Counted from the stretch's first letter, positions 18,761 through 27,343 are shown. The stretch is DNA of 64,000 nt from Opitutaceae bacterium (GCA_030693515.1 JAUYAK010000107.1:17545-81544); one strand, 5' to 3'. Notes: a model not told the origin generated them from the letters alone. Numbers and translations: made by a program.

Positions 18761-19906
18761 ATGCCTGCCGAAACCTCCGTCAAACAACGCTACGCCGCCG
18801 CCGCCCAGGCGCCCGAGGCTGCGCTCTGCTGCCCCGTCGAATATGATCGCCGCTATCTCGAGGTCATCCCCACCGAGGTGATCGAGAAGGATTACGGCTG
18901 CGGCGATCCCTCGCGCTACGTCAAACCCGGCGAGACTGTGCTCGATCTCGGGAGCGGCACGGGAAAAATCTGCTTCATCGCGGCGCAAGTTGTCGGGCCG
19001 CAGGGCCGCGTCATCGGCGTGGACATGACCGACGAGATGCTCGAAGTCGCCCGCCGCAACGCGCCCATCGTCGCGGAGCGAATCGGCTTTGCCAACGTCG
19101 AGTTCCGCAAGGGCCGCATCCAAGACCTCGCGCTCGACCTAGAAAAACTCGATCACGAACTGCAAGCCCGACCCATCGCGGACGCCGCCTCGTTTCTCGC
19201 CGCCGAAGAACTGGCCGACGACCTGCGTGTGCGCGCTCCACTGGTCGCGAGCGATGCGATCGATGTCGTGGTCTCCAACTGCGTGCTGAACCTTGTCGAA
19301 CCGCGCGCGAAACGGATGCTGTTCGAGGAGATTTTTCGCGTCCTGAAAAAAGGCGGGCGCGCCGTCATTTCCGACATCGTGGCCGATGAGCCCGTGCCGG
19401 AAGCGCTGCAGCAAAACCCCGAGTTGTGGAGCGGCTGCATCAGCGGCGCGCTCACGGAAGAGGATTTTTTGCGGGCGTTCGCCGACGCGGGGTTTTACGG
19501 GATTCAGATCCTCAAGCGCGACGCGACGCCGTGGCGCACCGTCGAAGGCATCGAGTTTCGCTCGGTCACGGTGCAGGCCTTCAAAGGCAAACAAGGTCCG
19601 TGCCTGGAGCGCAATCAGGCCGCCATCTATCTCGGGCCGTTCAAGGAAGTGCTCGACGACGACGGCCACCGGCTGCAACGCGGTCGCCGCTACGCCGTGT
19701 GCGACAAGACCTATCAGCTCTACAGCCAGGAGCCCTACCGCGCGCATTTCGCCCTCGTCGAACCGCGGCGCGAGATTCCGCTGGCCGAGGCGAAACCCTT
19801 CAATTGCGCGGGCGCGGCGCTGCGGCACCCGAAGGAAACCAAGGGCGACGATTACGACGCGACAACTGCCGGGGGTGTCGTGTGCCGGGACGGTGGCTGT
19901 TGTTGA
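18761..19906 (+). CDS. arsM: Arsenite S-adenosylmethionine methyltransferase, arsenosugar type
   Basis: Methylates As(III) with SAM. The 381-residue protein has paired cysteines at 23-24, C47 (DYGCGDPS), SAM motif I LDLGSGTGK at ~61-69, the SNC motif with C174 and WSGC at ~226; these match the conserved cysteines that hold As(III) in ArsM/AS3MT enzymes. An extra helix-rich insert of ~45 residues lies between the beta-4 region and SNC (~121-165). The C-terminal domain ends in a Cys-rich tail (GGVVCRDGGCC). It is followed by a fused glycosyltransferase and an ArsS-like protein, the arsenosugar set. Upstream it is joined to a sigma/anti-sigma pair. Confidence 0.87.
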   Translation: MPAETSVKQRYAAAAQAPEAALCCPVEYDRRYLEVIPTEVIEKDYGCGDPSRYVKPGETVLDLGSGTGKICFIAAQVVGPQGRVIGVDMTDEMLEVARRNAPIVAERIGFANVEFRKGRIQDLALDLEKLDHELQARPIADAASFLAAEELADDLRVRAPLVASDAIDVVVSNCVLNLVEPRAKRMLFEEIFRVLKKGGRAVISDIVADEPVPEALQQNPELWSGCISGALTEEDFLRAFADAGFYGIQILKRDATPWRTVEGIEFRSVTVQAFKGKQGPCLERNQAAIYLGPFKEVLDDDGHRLQRGRRYAVCDKTYQLYSQEPYRAHFALVEPRREIPLAEAKPFNCAGAALRHPKETKGDDYDATTAGGVVCRDGGCC

Positions 19907-20011
19907 TGAGATTAGCCAGCAAGTCGCGCGGGCGCTCAAGGGTTCCGCCGACTGTGCTTTTTCGGTGACGACATCCGGCGTGTGGCTGTGAATGGCGCTA
20001 TCGCCCTCACG

Positions 20012-21316
20012 ATGCGCGCGCGCCTCATCCTCATGCTCAAGTTTCCGCGCTCCGGCGCGGTCAAGACCCGGCTGATCCCGGCGCTCGGCGCGGGGCGGGC
20101 CTGCGCGCTGCATCGCGCGCTGGTGGCGGCCACGCTCGCGACCGTCAGGGAGTTTGCGGCCACCGCCGCCGTGGCGGTCGAAGTGCGCATCACGGGCTCG
20201 CCCGATGACCAGGCTGCGCGGGACTGGCTGGGCGTCGAGGGGACGATTCGGGAACAGGGCGAGGGCGATCTCGGCGCGCGGATGGAGCGCGCGATCGCGG
20301 AGGCGTTTGCCGAGGGCATGGGGCAGGCCGTGGTCATCGGAGGTGATTGCCCGGAGATCCGGCCGCACCATCTCGCGGCGGCGTTTGGCGCGCTCGCTGA
20401 ACGCGAGGTGGTCTTGGGACCGGCGGCGGATGGCGGTTACTACCTCATCGGCCTCCGTCGGCCTGTGCCGGCGTTGTTTCGCGGCATCGCATGGGGCGGG
20501 GTGGAGGTGCGGGCGCAGACTCTTGCAGCGGCACTGACGCACGGTGTGTCCGTCGCGCAGTTGGAGGAGTTGCGCGATGTCGATACGCCGGACGACCTCG
20601 CGGTGTGGGCGGCGACACCCGCGGCGCGCGAGTTCGGGCAGGGCGGGGTGTCAGTCGTTATTCCTACGCTCAACGAGGAAGAGGCGCTGCCTGCGACGTT
20701 GGCGGCAGTCCGGGCGGGCGGGGCCGCTGAGATCATCGTGGTGGATGGCGGCAGCCGGGATAGGACACGGGCGGTGGCTCGGGCGCATGATGCCATCGCG
20801 CTCAGCGCGGAAGGCGGGCGGGCGGCGCAGTTGAACGCGGGGGCGGCTGCGGCGGTCGGCGAGTTCCTGTTGTTTCTGCATGCGGACACGCAGCCGCCGC
20901 CGGGCTATGCCGAAATCGTGCGCGCCACACTCGCTCGCCCCGGCGTCGCGGCCGGTGCGTTCGCCTTCGCAATTGAGGGGGAGTTTTCCGGGCGGCGCCT
21001 CATTGAGGCCGGCACCAACTGGCGCGCGCGCCACCTGGGCCTGCCTTACGGTGACCAGGGCTTGTTTCTCCGGCGCGATACGTTCGAGGGCATCGGCGGC
21101 TTCCCTGCGTTGCCGATCATGGAGGACTACGCGCTGGTGCGGCGGTTGAAATCCCGCGGGGACATCGTGGTCACGGCCGAGGCGGCGTGCACCTCGGGCC
21201 GCCGCTGGCGCGAGCGGGGCGCGATGCACACGATGGTGGTCAATCAGATGGTGCTCGCCGGCTATGCGCTCGGGGTTGCGCCCGCGCGGCTCGCGCGGTG
21301 GTATCGCGGGGAATAA
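20012..21316 (+). CDS. Fused two-domain glycosyltransferase (TIGR04282 + TIGR04283 types)
   Basis: A 434-residue fusion. Residues 1-~205 are a DUF2064/TIGR04282-type nucleotide-sugar-transferase-like domain (RLILMLKFPRSGAVKTRLIP; GGDCPEIRPHHLAAA; GPAADGGYYLIGLR). Residues ~212-434 are a GT2 family domain of the TIGR04283 type (VSVVIPTLNEEEALPATL; IIVVDGGSRDRT; the FLHADTQPPPGY acidic motif; LPYGDQGLFLRRDTFEGIGGF). In many genomes the two are separate neighbours of arsenosugar genes; here they are one chain. A longer start at GTG 19982 is possible. Likely role: sugar transfer in building arsenosugars; specificity is not visible. Confidence 0.85.
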   Translation: MRARLILMLKFPRSGAVKTRLIPALGAGRACALHRALVAATLATVREFAATAAVAVEVRITGSPDDQAARDWLGVEGTIREQGEGDLGARMERAIAEAFAEGMGQAVVIGGDCPEIRPHHLAAAFGALAEREVVLGPAADGGYYLIGLRRPVPALFRGIAWGGVEVRAQTLAAALTHGVSVAQLEELRDVDTPDDLAVWAATPAAREFGQGGVSVVIPTLNEEEALPATLAAVRAGGAAEIIVVDGGSRDRTRAVARAHDAIALSAEGGRAAQLNAGAAAAVGEFLLFLHADTQPPPGYAEIVRATLARPGVAAGAFAFAIEGEFSGRRLIEAGTNWRARHLGLPYGDQGLFLRRDTFEGIGGFPALPIMEDYALVRRLKSRGDIVVTAEAACTSGRRWRERGAMHTMVVNQMVLAGYALGVAPARLARWYRGE

Positions 21317-21346
21317 TTTCCATGCCCCGAGTTCTTACCGGCAGCG

Positions 21347-22291
21347 ATGCACGCCTTTGACCGCCAGCTTTCCGCCCACGGCCTCAGCCTGATGCGCGGG
21401 CGCGTGCAGACGCTCCAGATCAACGTCGGGCGCAAATGCAACCAGGCCTGCCGCCATTGCCACGTGGATGCCGCGCCGTGGCGCACGGAAATGATGGACG
21501 CCGCCGTGGCCGCGCGCGTCTGCGATTGGATTCGCACCCACCGCCCGGAGATCGTGGACATCACGGGCGGCGCGCCGGAGTTGAGCGAGCACTTCCGCAC
21601 CTTTGTCGAAGTCGGGCGCGAGTGCGGCTGCCACGTGATTGATCGGAATAACCTCACGATCATCGAAACGCCCGCGTTTGCGTGGCTGCCCGAGTATCTC
21701 GCGGCGCACGAAGTCGAGGTCGTCGCGTCGTTGCCGTGCTACAGCGCGGAGAATGTCGATGCGCAGCGTGGCGACGGCGTGTTCGACAAAAGCATCCGCG
21801 CGCTGAAAAAATTAAACGCCGTCGGCTACGGCACGCGCCTGCCGCTCAGTCTCGTTTACAACCCGCTCGGCGCGAAGCTTCCGCCGTCGCAGCCCGAGTT
21901 GGAAGCCGATTATAAAACGGAGCTGCGCGCGCGCCATGGCATCGAATTCACGCGGCTCTTTGCCCTGGCGAACCAGCCCATCGCCCGCTTCGCGCAAGAC
22001 CTCCGCGAGCATGGCCAGTGGGACGCTTATCTCGAACTGCTCGCGAACAGTTTCAACCCCGCGACGATCGAGGGCCTCATGTGCCGCTCGACGCTGAGCG
22101 TCGGCTGGCGCGGCGAGGTTTACGACTGCGACTTCAACCAGATGCTCGGGATGCAGCTCCGCAATGGGAAGCCGCTCCACCTTTGGGACGTGACGCCCGC
22201 CGCTCTCGCCGGCCGCGCGATCCTCACCGGCGCGCACTGCCTCGCCTGCACCGCCGGGGCCGGCAGCAGTTGCACCGGCGCGCTTAACTAG
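21347..22291 (+). CDS. arsS: ArsS-like radical SAM protein of arsenosugar biosynthesis
   Basis: A 314-residue radical SAM enzyme. The [4Fe-4S] motif CNQACRHC places cysteines at 31, 35 and 38, and ITGGAPEL is the SAM-binding GGE-like motif. The C-terminal DUF3641 domain has several conserved cysteines (LMCRSTLSVGWRGEVYDCDFNQML; HCLACTAGAGSSC). ArsS acts with ArsM: it attaches the 5'-deoxyadenosyl group to dimethylated arsenic as the first step to arsenosugars. Position two genes after arsM, with the arsenosugar-type glycosyltransferase between, supports the call. No in-frame UGA is seen in the gene, so it is the cysteine rather than the selenoprotein form. Confidence 0.88.
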   Translation: MHAFDRQLSAHGLSLMRGRVQTLQINVGRKCNQACRHCHVDAAPWRTEMMDAAVAARVCDWIRTHRPEIVDITGGAPELSEHFRTFVEVGRECGCHVIDRNNLTIIETPAFAWLPEYLAAHEVEVVASLPCYSAENVDAQRGDGVFDKSIRALKKLNAVGYGTRLPLSLVYNPLGAKLPPSQPELEADYKTELRARHGIEFTRLFALANQPIARFAQDLREHGQWDAYLELLANSFNPATIEGLMCRSTLSVGWRGEVYDCDFNQMLGMQLRNGKPLHLWDVTPAALAGRAILTGAHCLACTAGAGSSCTGALN

Positions 22292-22306
22292 CATTCTTTT
22301 TCCCTC

Positions 22307-22852
22307 ATGAAACACGCCCTCGCCCTCCTCGCTTCGCTCGCCGTCGCCACCGCGACGTTTGCCGCCTCTCCGACCCTCCCCGGCGTCGCCGTCGGCGCCA
22401 AGGCCCCCGACTTCACCCTGAAGAACGCCGCCGGCGCCGATGTCTCCCTCATGTCGCTGACCAAGCAGGGCCCCGTCGCGCTGGTGTTTTACCGCTCGGC
22501 CGATTGGTGCCCGTTCTGCAAAAAGCAGCTGCAGGCCCTGCAGGCCGATCTCGCGAAGGTCGAGATGAGCGGCGTCCGCGTCGTGGGCATCAGCTACGAT
22601 GCGCCCGCCACGAGCGCGGCCGCCGCGGCCAAACTTGGCCTCACCTTTCCGCTTCTCTCCGACACCGGCAGCAAAGTCATCGACGCCTACGGCATCCGCA
22701 ACGCCGAGGCCAAGGGCAAGGCGGCCGGCGTGGCGCACCCGGTGGTCTTCATCGTCGATCAGAAAGGCGTGATCCGCGCCAAGCTCGGGCGCGATGGCTA
22801 CAAGGATCGTCCGGAGAGCGCCGAGATCATCGCGGCGGCGAAGGGCCTCTGA
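22307..22852 (+). CDS. Exported peroxiredoxin / thioredoxin-fold protein
   Basis: A 181-residue protein with a signal peptide (MKHALALLASLAVATATFA). The mature domain is AhpC/TSA-like: VGAKAPDFTLKNAAGADVSL, then VFYRSADWCPFCKKQL with a CxxC pair near residue 66, and VGISYD. The CPFC pair fits a Bcp/TlpA-like thiol peroxidase or disulfide reductase acting in the periplasm. It starts 15 bases after arsS, so it probably belongs to the same transcript; a link to arsenic redox state or thiol stress is inferred from position only. Confidence 0.85.
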   Translation: MKHALALLASLAVATATFAASPTLPGVAVGAKAPDFTLKNAAGADVSLMSLTKQGPVALVFYRSADWCPFCKKQLQALQADLAKVEMSGVRVVGISYDAPATSAAAAAKLGLTFPLLSDTGSKVIDAYGIRNAEAKGKAAGVAHPVVFIVDQKGVIRAKLGRDGYKDRPESAEIIAAAKGL

Positions 22853-22883
22853 GAATACGCTGCCCGGTCCCCAAGCTAATTTT

Positions 22884-23804
22884 ATGAAACCTACGGCTCC
22901 TCGCTCCCGCGCCACCCTTCTGCGGGTGGCGCTGCTCGCCAATGCGGCGTTCTCCCTTGTGACCGGCAGCGGGCTGCTCTTTTTCGCCTCTGGCTTGGCG
23001 CCGATGATCGGCGCCGAGGTCGCCCCCGTGATCCTCGCGGTCATTGGCGGTCTCTTGCTTCCGTTTGGGGCGTTTACCGGTTGGCTGGGCACCCGGCCGG
23101 CGCCGGACACTTTGCTCGCGCTGCTCATCAGTCTGGCCGATCTTGGCTGGGTGCTTGGCAGCGGTCTGCTGCTGGTGTTGGCCTCCGGCCAACTCACCTC
23201 GCAGGGCATCGCGTTGGTGGTCGTGATCGCTGCGCTGGTGCTCGGGTTTGCGCTCGGGCAGTTGCGGGGAATTGGGACGGCGTTTGCCGCCGATGCGCGC
23301 GATCGTGCGCGTTTCCGGGTGTGCTTCGAATTCACGGGTGGCGGCGACCCACGAGAAATCTGGGGCAACCTGGCAAACTTCGGGGAAGTGGCGCGATTTG
23401 CGCCCACGCTGGCCTCGTCCCGCCTGCGCGACGGAGAGGAACCGGCGGAAGGAGCGATTCGGGATTGCGCCGATCTGGCGAACCGCCGCTGGTCGGAGCG
23501 TTGCACAGTGCTAAATCATCAAACGCGCGAACTCTCACTGGAGTTCCTCACGCGTGAACCGGGATTTCCATTTCCGTTTCTGGAGATGACCGGCGGATGG
23601 AGTGTCCGCACGGAGTCCGACCGGACGGTGGTGCGCGTTTGGTGGGAGGGCCTGCCGAAATTTCCCCTGCTCAACCCGGTGATCCTGCCCCTGCTCGCGC
23701 ATCAGGCGAAAAGCCAGTTTCCTGTCATGGTGCGGCGCATGGGCTTGTCGGGCAGCCGTTCAGTAGCGGGCGGGCCGGCGCTTTTGGCTCTCGCGCCCTG
23801 CTGA
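22884..23804 (+). CDS. Membrane protein fused to an SRPBCC (START-like) domain
   Basis: A 306-residue protein in two halves. Residues ~10-135 hold about four membrane segments (LLANAAFSLVTGSGLLFFASGL; ILAVIGGLLLPFGAFTGWLG; and two more). Residues ~150-290 look like an SRPBCC/polyketide-cyclase domain: GGGDPREIWGNLANFGEVARFAPTL begins the fold and WWEGLPKFPLLNPVILPLL carries its C-terminal helix. Such domains bind hydrophobic ligands. I know no assigned function for this combination. It follows the peroxiredoxin gene by 31 bases. Confidence 0.7.
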   Translation: MKPTAPRSRATLLRVALLANAAFSLVTGSGLLFFASGLAPMIGAEVAPVILAVIGGLLLPFGAFTGWLGTRPAPDTLLALLISLADLGWVLGSGLLLVLASGQLTSQGIALVVVIAALVLGFALGQLRGIGTAFAADARDRARFRVCFEFTGGGDPREIWGNLANFGEVARFAPTLASSRLRDGEEPAEGAIRDCADLANRRWSERCTVLNHQTRELSLEFLTREPGFPFPFLEMTGGWSVRTESDRTVVRVWWEGLPKFPLLNPVILPLLAHQAKSQFPVMVRRMGLSGSRSVAGGPALLALAPC

Positions 23805-23853
23805 ATGGTCCGGCGGGCTTCGGGGAGTTTTTCCCCGTGGCATTTTCCAAATT

Positions 23854-24306
23854 ATGAACTCCGACAACCTAAAGCTCCAGGCCAAGAATTTGGCGCAGGA
23901 ATTTCCCCGCAGCCCGCGCACCACGCTCGCGGGTTACGTCCATGCCGCGCGCATGCTCGACAAATGCCGTGCCGTCGTCGCCGGCACGGCCGGCGAGTAT
24001 CACTTCAACTGCCCGCTTGATCGCTACCTCCTCGATTTCACCGGTATCGACGCCGAGGCGTTCAGGGCCTTTGTCGCCACCGGTGCCGACGACACCGCCG
24101 TCGCCGCGTGGATCGCCGCGCACTCGAAAATCAAGGACGACGGCGAAGTCGTCGCATGGAACAACAAAATGCGCGACATGCGGCTGAGCGAGATGCCGCT
24201 GCCGCTGCAGGTCTTCCTTGAGGGCTATATCCCGAAATTCATTCCGGCGAACCGGCCTGTGCGCGTGTGGTTCGACGTTTACGATCTCGAGGAAAAGCGG
24301 ATGTAG
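23854..24306 (+). CDS. DUF5069 family protein
   Basis: A 150-residue soluble protein matching DUF5069: it opens with AKNLAQEFPRSPRTTLAGYVHAARMLDKCRA, continues with the GEYHFNCPLDRYLLDFTGID segment and ends FIPANRPVRVWFDVYDLEEKRM. The family is common in Verrucomicrobia and cyanobacteria and has no established activity. No signal peptide or membrane segment is present. It sits between the SRPBCC protein and the hydroxylase on the same strand, with gaps of 49 and 16 bases. Confidence 0.85.
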   Translation: MNSDNLKLQAKNLAQEFPRSPRTTLAGYVHAARMLDKCRAVVAGTAGEYHFNCPLDRYLLDFTGIDAEAFRAFVATGADDTAVAAWIAAHSKIKDDGEVVAWNNKMRDMRLSEMPLPLQVFLEGYIPKFIPANRPVRVWFDVYDLEEKRM

Positions 24307-24322
24307 TCGGGCCGCACTAGCG

Positions 24323-25069
24323 ATGGAAATCCCGCTCTCCGCGCCCTACGGTCGCCCAGTCCTCGCGGCGGCCGTGCTCGTCGCGCTGCTCGCCTGGGAG
24401 ACAGCGCAGCCGTATTTCCCACTCTTCGGCCGCACCCGCGAACGCGCGCGGCACGGCGTGCTCAATCTGGCGCTGGGCGCGCTCAACGCCGCGGTGGTCG
24501 CCTTGGTCTTCGCCGGCCTCTGGCTCGCCGTCACGCAGTGGGCCGCTGTGCATCGTTTTGGCCTGCTTAACCTCTTGGCCTCTGATCTCGCGCCATGGAT
24601 GCGGGCCGCGCTCGCCGTGCTGCTGCTCGATGCGTGGACGTATGGGTGGCATTGGCTGAACCATCGCGTGCCGTTCTTCTGGCGCTTCCACCGCTGGCAT
24701 CATGCCGACCGCGCGATGGATGTCACGACGGCGAGCCGCTTCCACACCGGAGAAATCGTTCTCTCTTCGATCCTGCGCGTGCCGGTGCTGCTCCTCATCG
24801 GCTGCGGAATCGGCGAGCTCGCGCTCTACGAACTGATGCTCTTCGCCGTCGTGCAGTTTCATCACGCCAACCTCGCGCTGCCCGAGCGCCTCGATCGCGT
24901 GCTGCGTCTCGTCATTGTCACGCCCGCGCTGCACAAGGTGCATCACTCGATCGTGCGTGCGGAGAGCGACTCGAACTACAGCTCGCTCTTTTCGTGGTGG
25001 GACCGGGTGTTTCGCACGCTCCGGCTCGTGCGCGATCCACGCCGCATTGTCTTCGGCGTGGAGGAGTGA
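24323..25069 (+). CDS. Sterol desaturase / fatty-acid hydroxylase family protein
   Basis: A 248-residue membrane di-iron enzyme of the fatty-acid hydroxylase superfamily. Histidine boxes are visible in order: HWLNHRV, RFHRWHHADRAMD and the later LHKVHHSIVRAESDSN; these eight or so histidines bind the two irons. Four hydrophobic segments surround them. Bacterial members hydroxylate or desaturate lipids, ether lipids or carotenoids; the substrate here is unknown. The last 16 codons (ending RDPRRIVFGVEE) reappear as a relic at 27296-27343, beyond two unrelated genes, so the downstream region may be an insertion. Confidence 0.85.
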   Translation: MEIPLSAPYGRPVLAAAVLVALLAWETAQPYFPLFGRTRERARHGVLNLALGALNAAVVALVFAGLWLAVTQWAAVHRFGLLNLLASDLAPWMRAALAVLLLDAWTYGWHWLNHRVPFFWRFHRWHHADRAMDVTTASRFHTGEIVLSSILRVPVLLLIGCGIGELALYELMLFAVVQFHHANLALPERLDRVLRLVIVTPALHKVHHSIVRAESDSNYSSLFSWWDRVFRTLRLVRDPRRIVFGVEE

Positions 25070-25116
25070 GCGCGCCAAAGCCGTGGGGCTGAGGCGCGCC
25101 GGCGATGCCGCACGTA

Positions 25117-26043
25117 TCAGGCCATCTTCCGGGAAGGCGCGTCGTGGACCAAATCCTCCGCCGGCAGCGGAATCCTGACTTGCCGTCCGGCGGTCGAAAC
25201 TCTGGGTGGACCGTGGCCGGCCACGCGAGCCAGCAGCTTCGACCACCAGCGCTTGCGCACGACCAAGGGCAGCAGGATCGGCTCCCGCCTCACCATCGAG
25301 ACCGCGGAATCGACGTCGAGGCCGAGGGTCAGGATTTGCGCGAGCTGGCGGTCCATGGCGACGGCGTAGCCGTCTTTGTTCGCCCAAAAGTGATCCATCC
25401 ACGGTCGGCCCTGGCGCAGGCGCGCGGTGGCGCCGAAAACGGTGCTGATGGCCAGCTGCTCGACCAAGTTGTGGCGAACCCCTTCGTCCATCAGGCCGTC
25501 GAGGAGAACCAACGCTTGGTCGAGCAGCGCATGGGTTTCCGAACCGACGGCGATCAGCCCGGCGTTCCACATCGGGCGCGGCGCCGCCATGCGGTAGCCC
25601 GCGACCTCACGCCCGGCGATCTGCCGCCACAGCCTCCGCTGACCCCGGCGCCGCGCGGTGGACAGCTCATACTCGAACTCGTGCATGAACACGTCGCCGG
25701 CGCTCAGCGCCGAGCACAGGCCGGAGAGATCCTTTCGCATGAGGACGTCGGAATCATGGTAGATGACGTTGGCCGGCCCCAGTGCGGCGGCATGCACCAC
25801 GCACATCAGCTCGATCCGCCAGAAAAAATCGTGGCGGCCGCGCCAGTCCCACAGGGTCGCGGCGTCAACCCGCAGGATCCTGATGCGGTCGCCGAACCAG
25901 CCGAAGGACTCGGGTTGGTCGGTCACGATGCAAAACTCGCTGTCCGGCGGCGCCCAGGCCATCGCCGACAGGATGGAGACGTGGGCCCACGCCGTCAGGT
26001 CGTGTTGCCCGCCGACGGAGAGGGTGACGAAGCGGTTGAGCAT
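25117..26043 (-). CDS. Nucleotide-sugar-dependent glycosyltransferase-like protein
   Basis: A 308-residue protein with the outline of a GT-A transferase: MLNRFVTLSVGGQHDL opens a first beta strand, NVIYHDSDVLMRKDLSG (~115) carries the DxD metal motif, and MWNAGLIAVGS and LVEQLAISTVFG are the acceptor-side motifs of GT8/GT-like families. No membrane segment is seen. The start at 26043 was chosen over a 50-residue longer frame because the sequence upstream of MLNRF is unlike a protein. It lies on the opposite strand to its neighbours, inside the stretch bounded by the duplicated hydroxylase 3' end. Confidence 0.65.
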   Translation of the reverse strand: MLNRFVTLSVGGQHDLTAWAHVSILSAMAWAPPDSEFCIVTDQPESFGWFGDRIRILRVDAATLWDWRGRHDFFWRIELMCVVHAAALGPANVIYHDSDVLMRKDLSGLCSALSAGDVFMHEFEYELSTARRRGQRRLWRQIAGREVAGYRMAAPRPMWNAGLIAVGSETHALLDQALVLLDGLMDEGVRHNLVEQLAISTVFGATARLRQGRPWMDHFWANKDGYAVAMDRQLAQILTLGLDVDSAVSMVRREPILLPLVVRKRWWSKLLARVAGHGPPRVSTAGRQVRIPLPAEDLVHDAPSRKMA

Positions 26044-26521
26044 ACGCGTGGGGGATGGGATGCGGTGGATTGGATTTTCGAGTGAAGACGGGCCAGTGGG
26101 GAACGCACCAGCGACGAAAAATCCGCTGTAAGCGGGGGGGTGGAGCCGCACAGCCAATTTGCCGTTCCTAGCGCAGCGAAGGGGGCGACGCAATTTTTAG
26201 CCGACCGATTTTGAGGCTGGCAAGCGCGCAGTTGAAAAAATGCGGGAAAATGAGAGTGCGCGGCGGCCGCAAGGCGGAGGCGCCAGTAACCAAATAAAAA
26301 TTACGGAAGAGTTCTCCGCGAATGGCGGAAATCTTGCGCCTTGACCGTGGGCCGGGCCGGACCTTCGCTGCCCGGGCCATGCAGATCGCGATACACCGAC
26401 CCAAGCGCTCGCTGCGCCTCCGCCGCTGTCGCCTCGGTCCGAGACGTTTCCGGACCGCGACCGTGGCAGCGTCCAAGCCATTCCGGCGGAGCGCCGGGAC
26501 GTGACCGTGCGGTTTTGAACG
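26044..26521. other. 478-base intergenic region between divergent genes
   Basis: No gene is supported. A short plus-strand frame exists (26322-26504, 60 codons) but it is arginine-rich and shows no recognisable motif. The part around 26185-26320 is distinctly richer in A and T than its surroundings (runs such as GAAAAAATG and AAATAAAAATTACGG) and is where promoters of the two divergent genes would lie. Confidence 0.6.
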
Positions 26522-27289
26522 ATGCCCTCCCCGCCACAGATGCGCCCGCCGCGCGGCGCGATCGAGCGCCTTGGGGCGCACTGGCGCGATTTGTTCATCC
26601 GTTGTTTTCCGATTCATGCGCGGTCGCGTTCCGGCTTCGTGGTGCCGATCTGGGATCGCACGCAGCGCCGCGTCTACGAGCGGATGTTCGTCGAGGACAT
26701 GTTTCCGCTCGATCGCCACCATGGTCTCGTTGCCGGTGACGCGCCGGTCGTTCTCGACGTCGGCGCGCATACCGGTCTTTTCGCCCTTTCGGTGGCCGAC
26801 CGCTGGCCACAGGCCCGCATTCATCTCTTCGAGCCGGTGCCGCGCCTCGCCCGGCGCATCGCCGAGCTGGCCCGACTCAACGGCCTCGAGCAGCGATGGC
26901 AGATCGAGCAGGCCGCGGTCGACGTCAGCAGCGGCGACACCACGCTGTTCACCACACGCAGCGCGCTGGGGGCTTCGTTGCTGCGGGACAAGGCGGTGGA
27001 AGTAGGCCTGCGCCGCGCGATCTCGGTTCGCACCGTGAGCCTGGCGGACTATTGCGCCGCCCATCGGCTCGACGGATTCGACGTCATCAAGCTGGACGCC
27101 GAAGGACTCGAATTACCGATCCTCGATGCCGCCCTGCCGATCATTGCCAGAGCCCGGTTGATCTTTGCGCATGTTTTCCCGCCTCGCTCCACCCGCGCAG
27201 CCATCGCGACGCGACTGGCGGCGCACGGTTTCACCGAGGCACTGGAGGAGCAGCGAGGTGGTGACGAGCACCTGTTCGTGCGGCGCTAA
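26522..27289 (+). CDS. FkbM-family methyltransferase
   Basis: A 255-residue SAM-dependent methyltransferase. The SAM motif I is VVLDVGAHTGLFAL (~75-88), followed by IHLFEPVPRLARRI, a run typical of FkbM (FEP motif), and the late motif DVIKLDAEGLELPIL, which characterises the family (K-x-D-x-E-G-x-E). FkbM enzymes O-methylate sugars or polyketides; beside a glycosyltransferase it may methylate a surface glycan. It lies directly upstream of the hydroxylase-gene relic and shares the ~2.2-kb segment with the gene at 25117-26043. Confidence 0.85.
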   Translation: MPSPPQMRPPRGAIERLGAHWRDLFIRCFPIHARSRSGFVVPIWDRTQRRVYERMFVEDMFPLDRHHGLVAGDAPVVLDVGAHTGLFALSVADRWPQARIHLFEPVPRLARRIAELARLNGLEQRWQIEQAAVDVSSGDTTLFTTRSALGASLLRDKAVEVGLRRAISVRTVSLADYCAAHRLDGFDVIKLDAEGLELPILDAALPIIARARLIFAHVFPPRSTRAAIATRLAAHGFTEALEEQRGGDEHLFVRR

Positions 27290-27295
27290 TCCCGG

Positions 27296-27343
27296 CGGCT
27301 CGCCCGCGATCCGCGGCGGATTGTATTTGGGCTGGAGGAGTGA
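27296..27343 (+). pseudogene. Relic of the 3' end of a sterol-desaturase-family gene
   Basis: These 48 bases, read in frame, give RRLARDPRRIVFGLEE-type codons ending in TGA (from 27296, cgg ctc gcc onward). They match the last 16 codons of the intact hydroxylase gene (25022-25069, ending RLVRDPRRIVFGVEE) with few differences. Nothing else of the gene is present. It looks like the leftover tail of a second copy, separated from the intact gene by the glycosyltransferase and FkbM genes. Confidence 0.75.

Noticed and set aside
26322..26504. Short plus-strand frame in the 26044-26521 gap
   Set aside because: 60 arginine-rich codons, no ribosome-binding site or motif; more likely non-coding.
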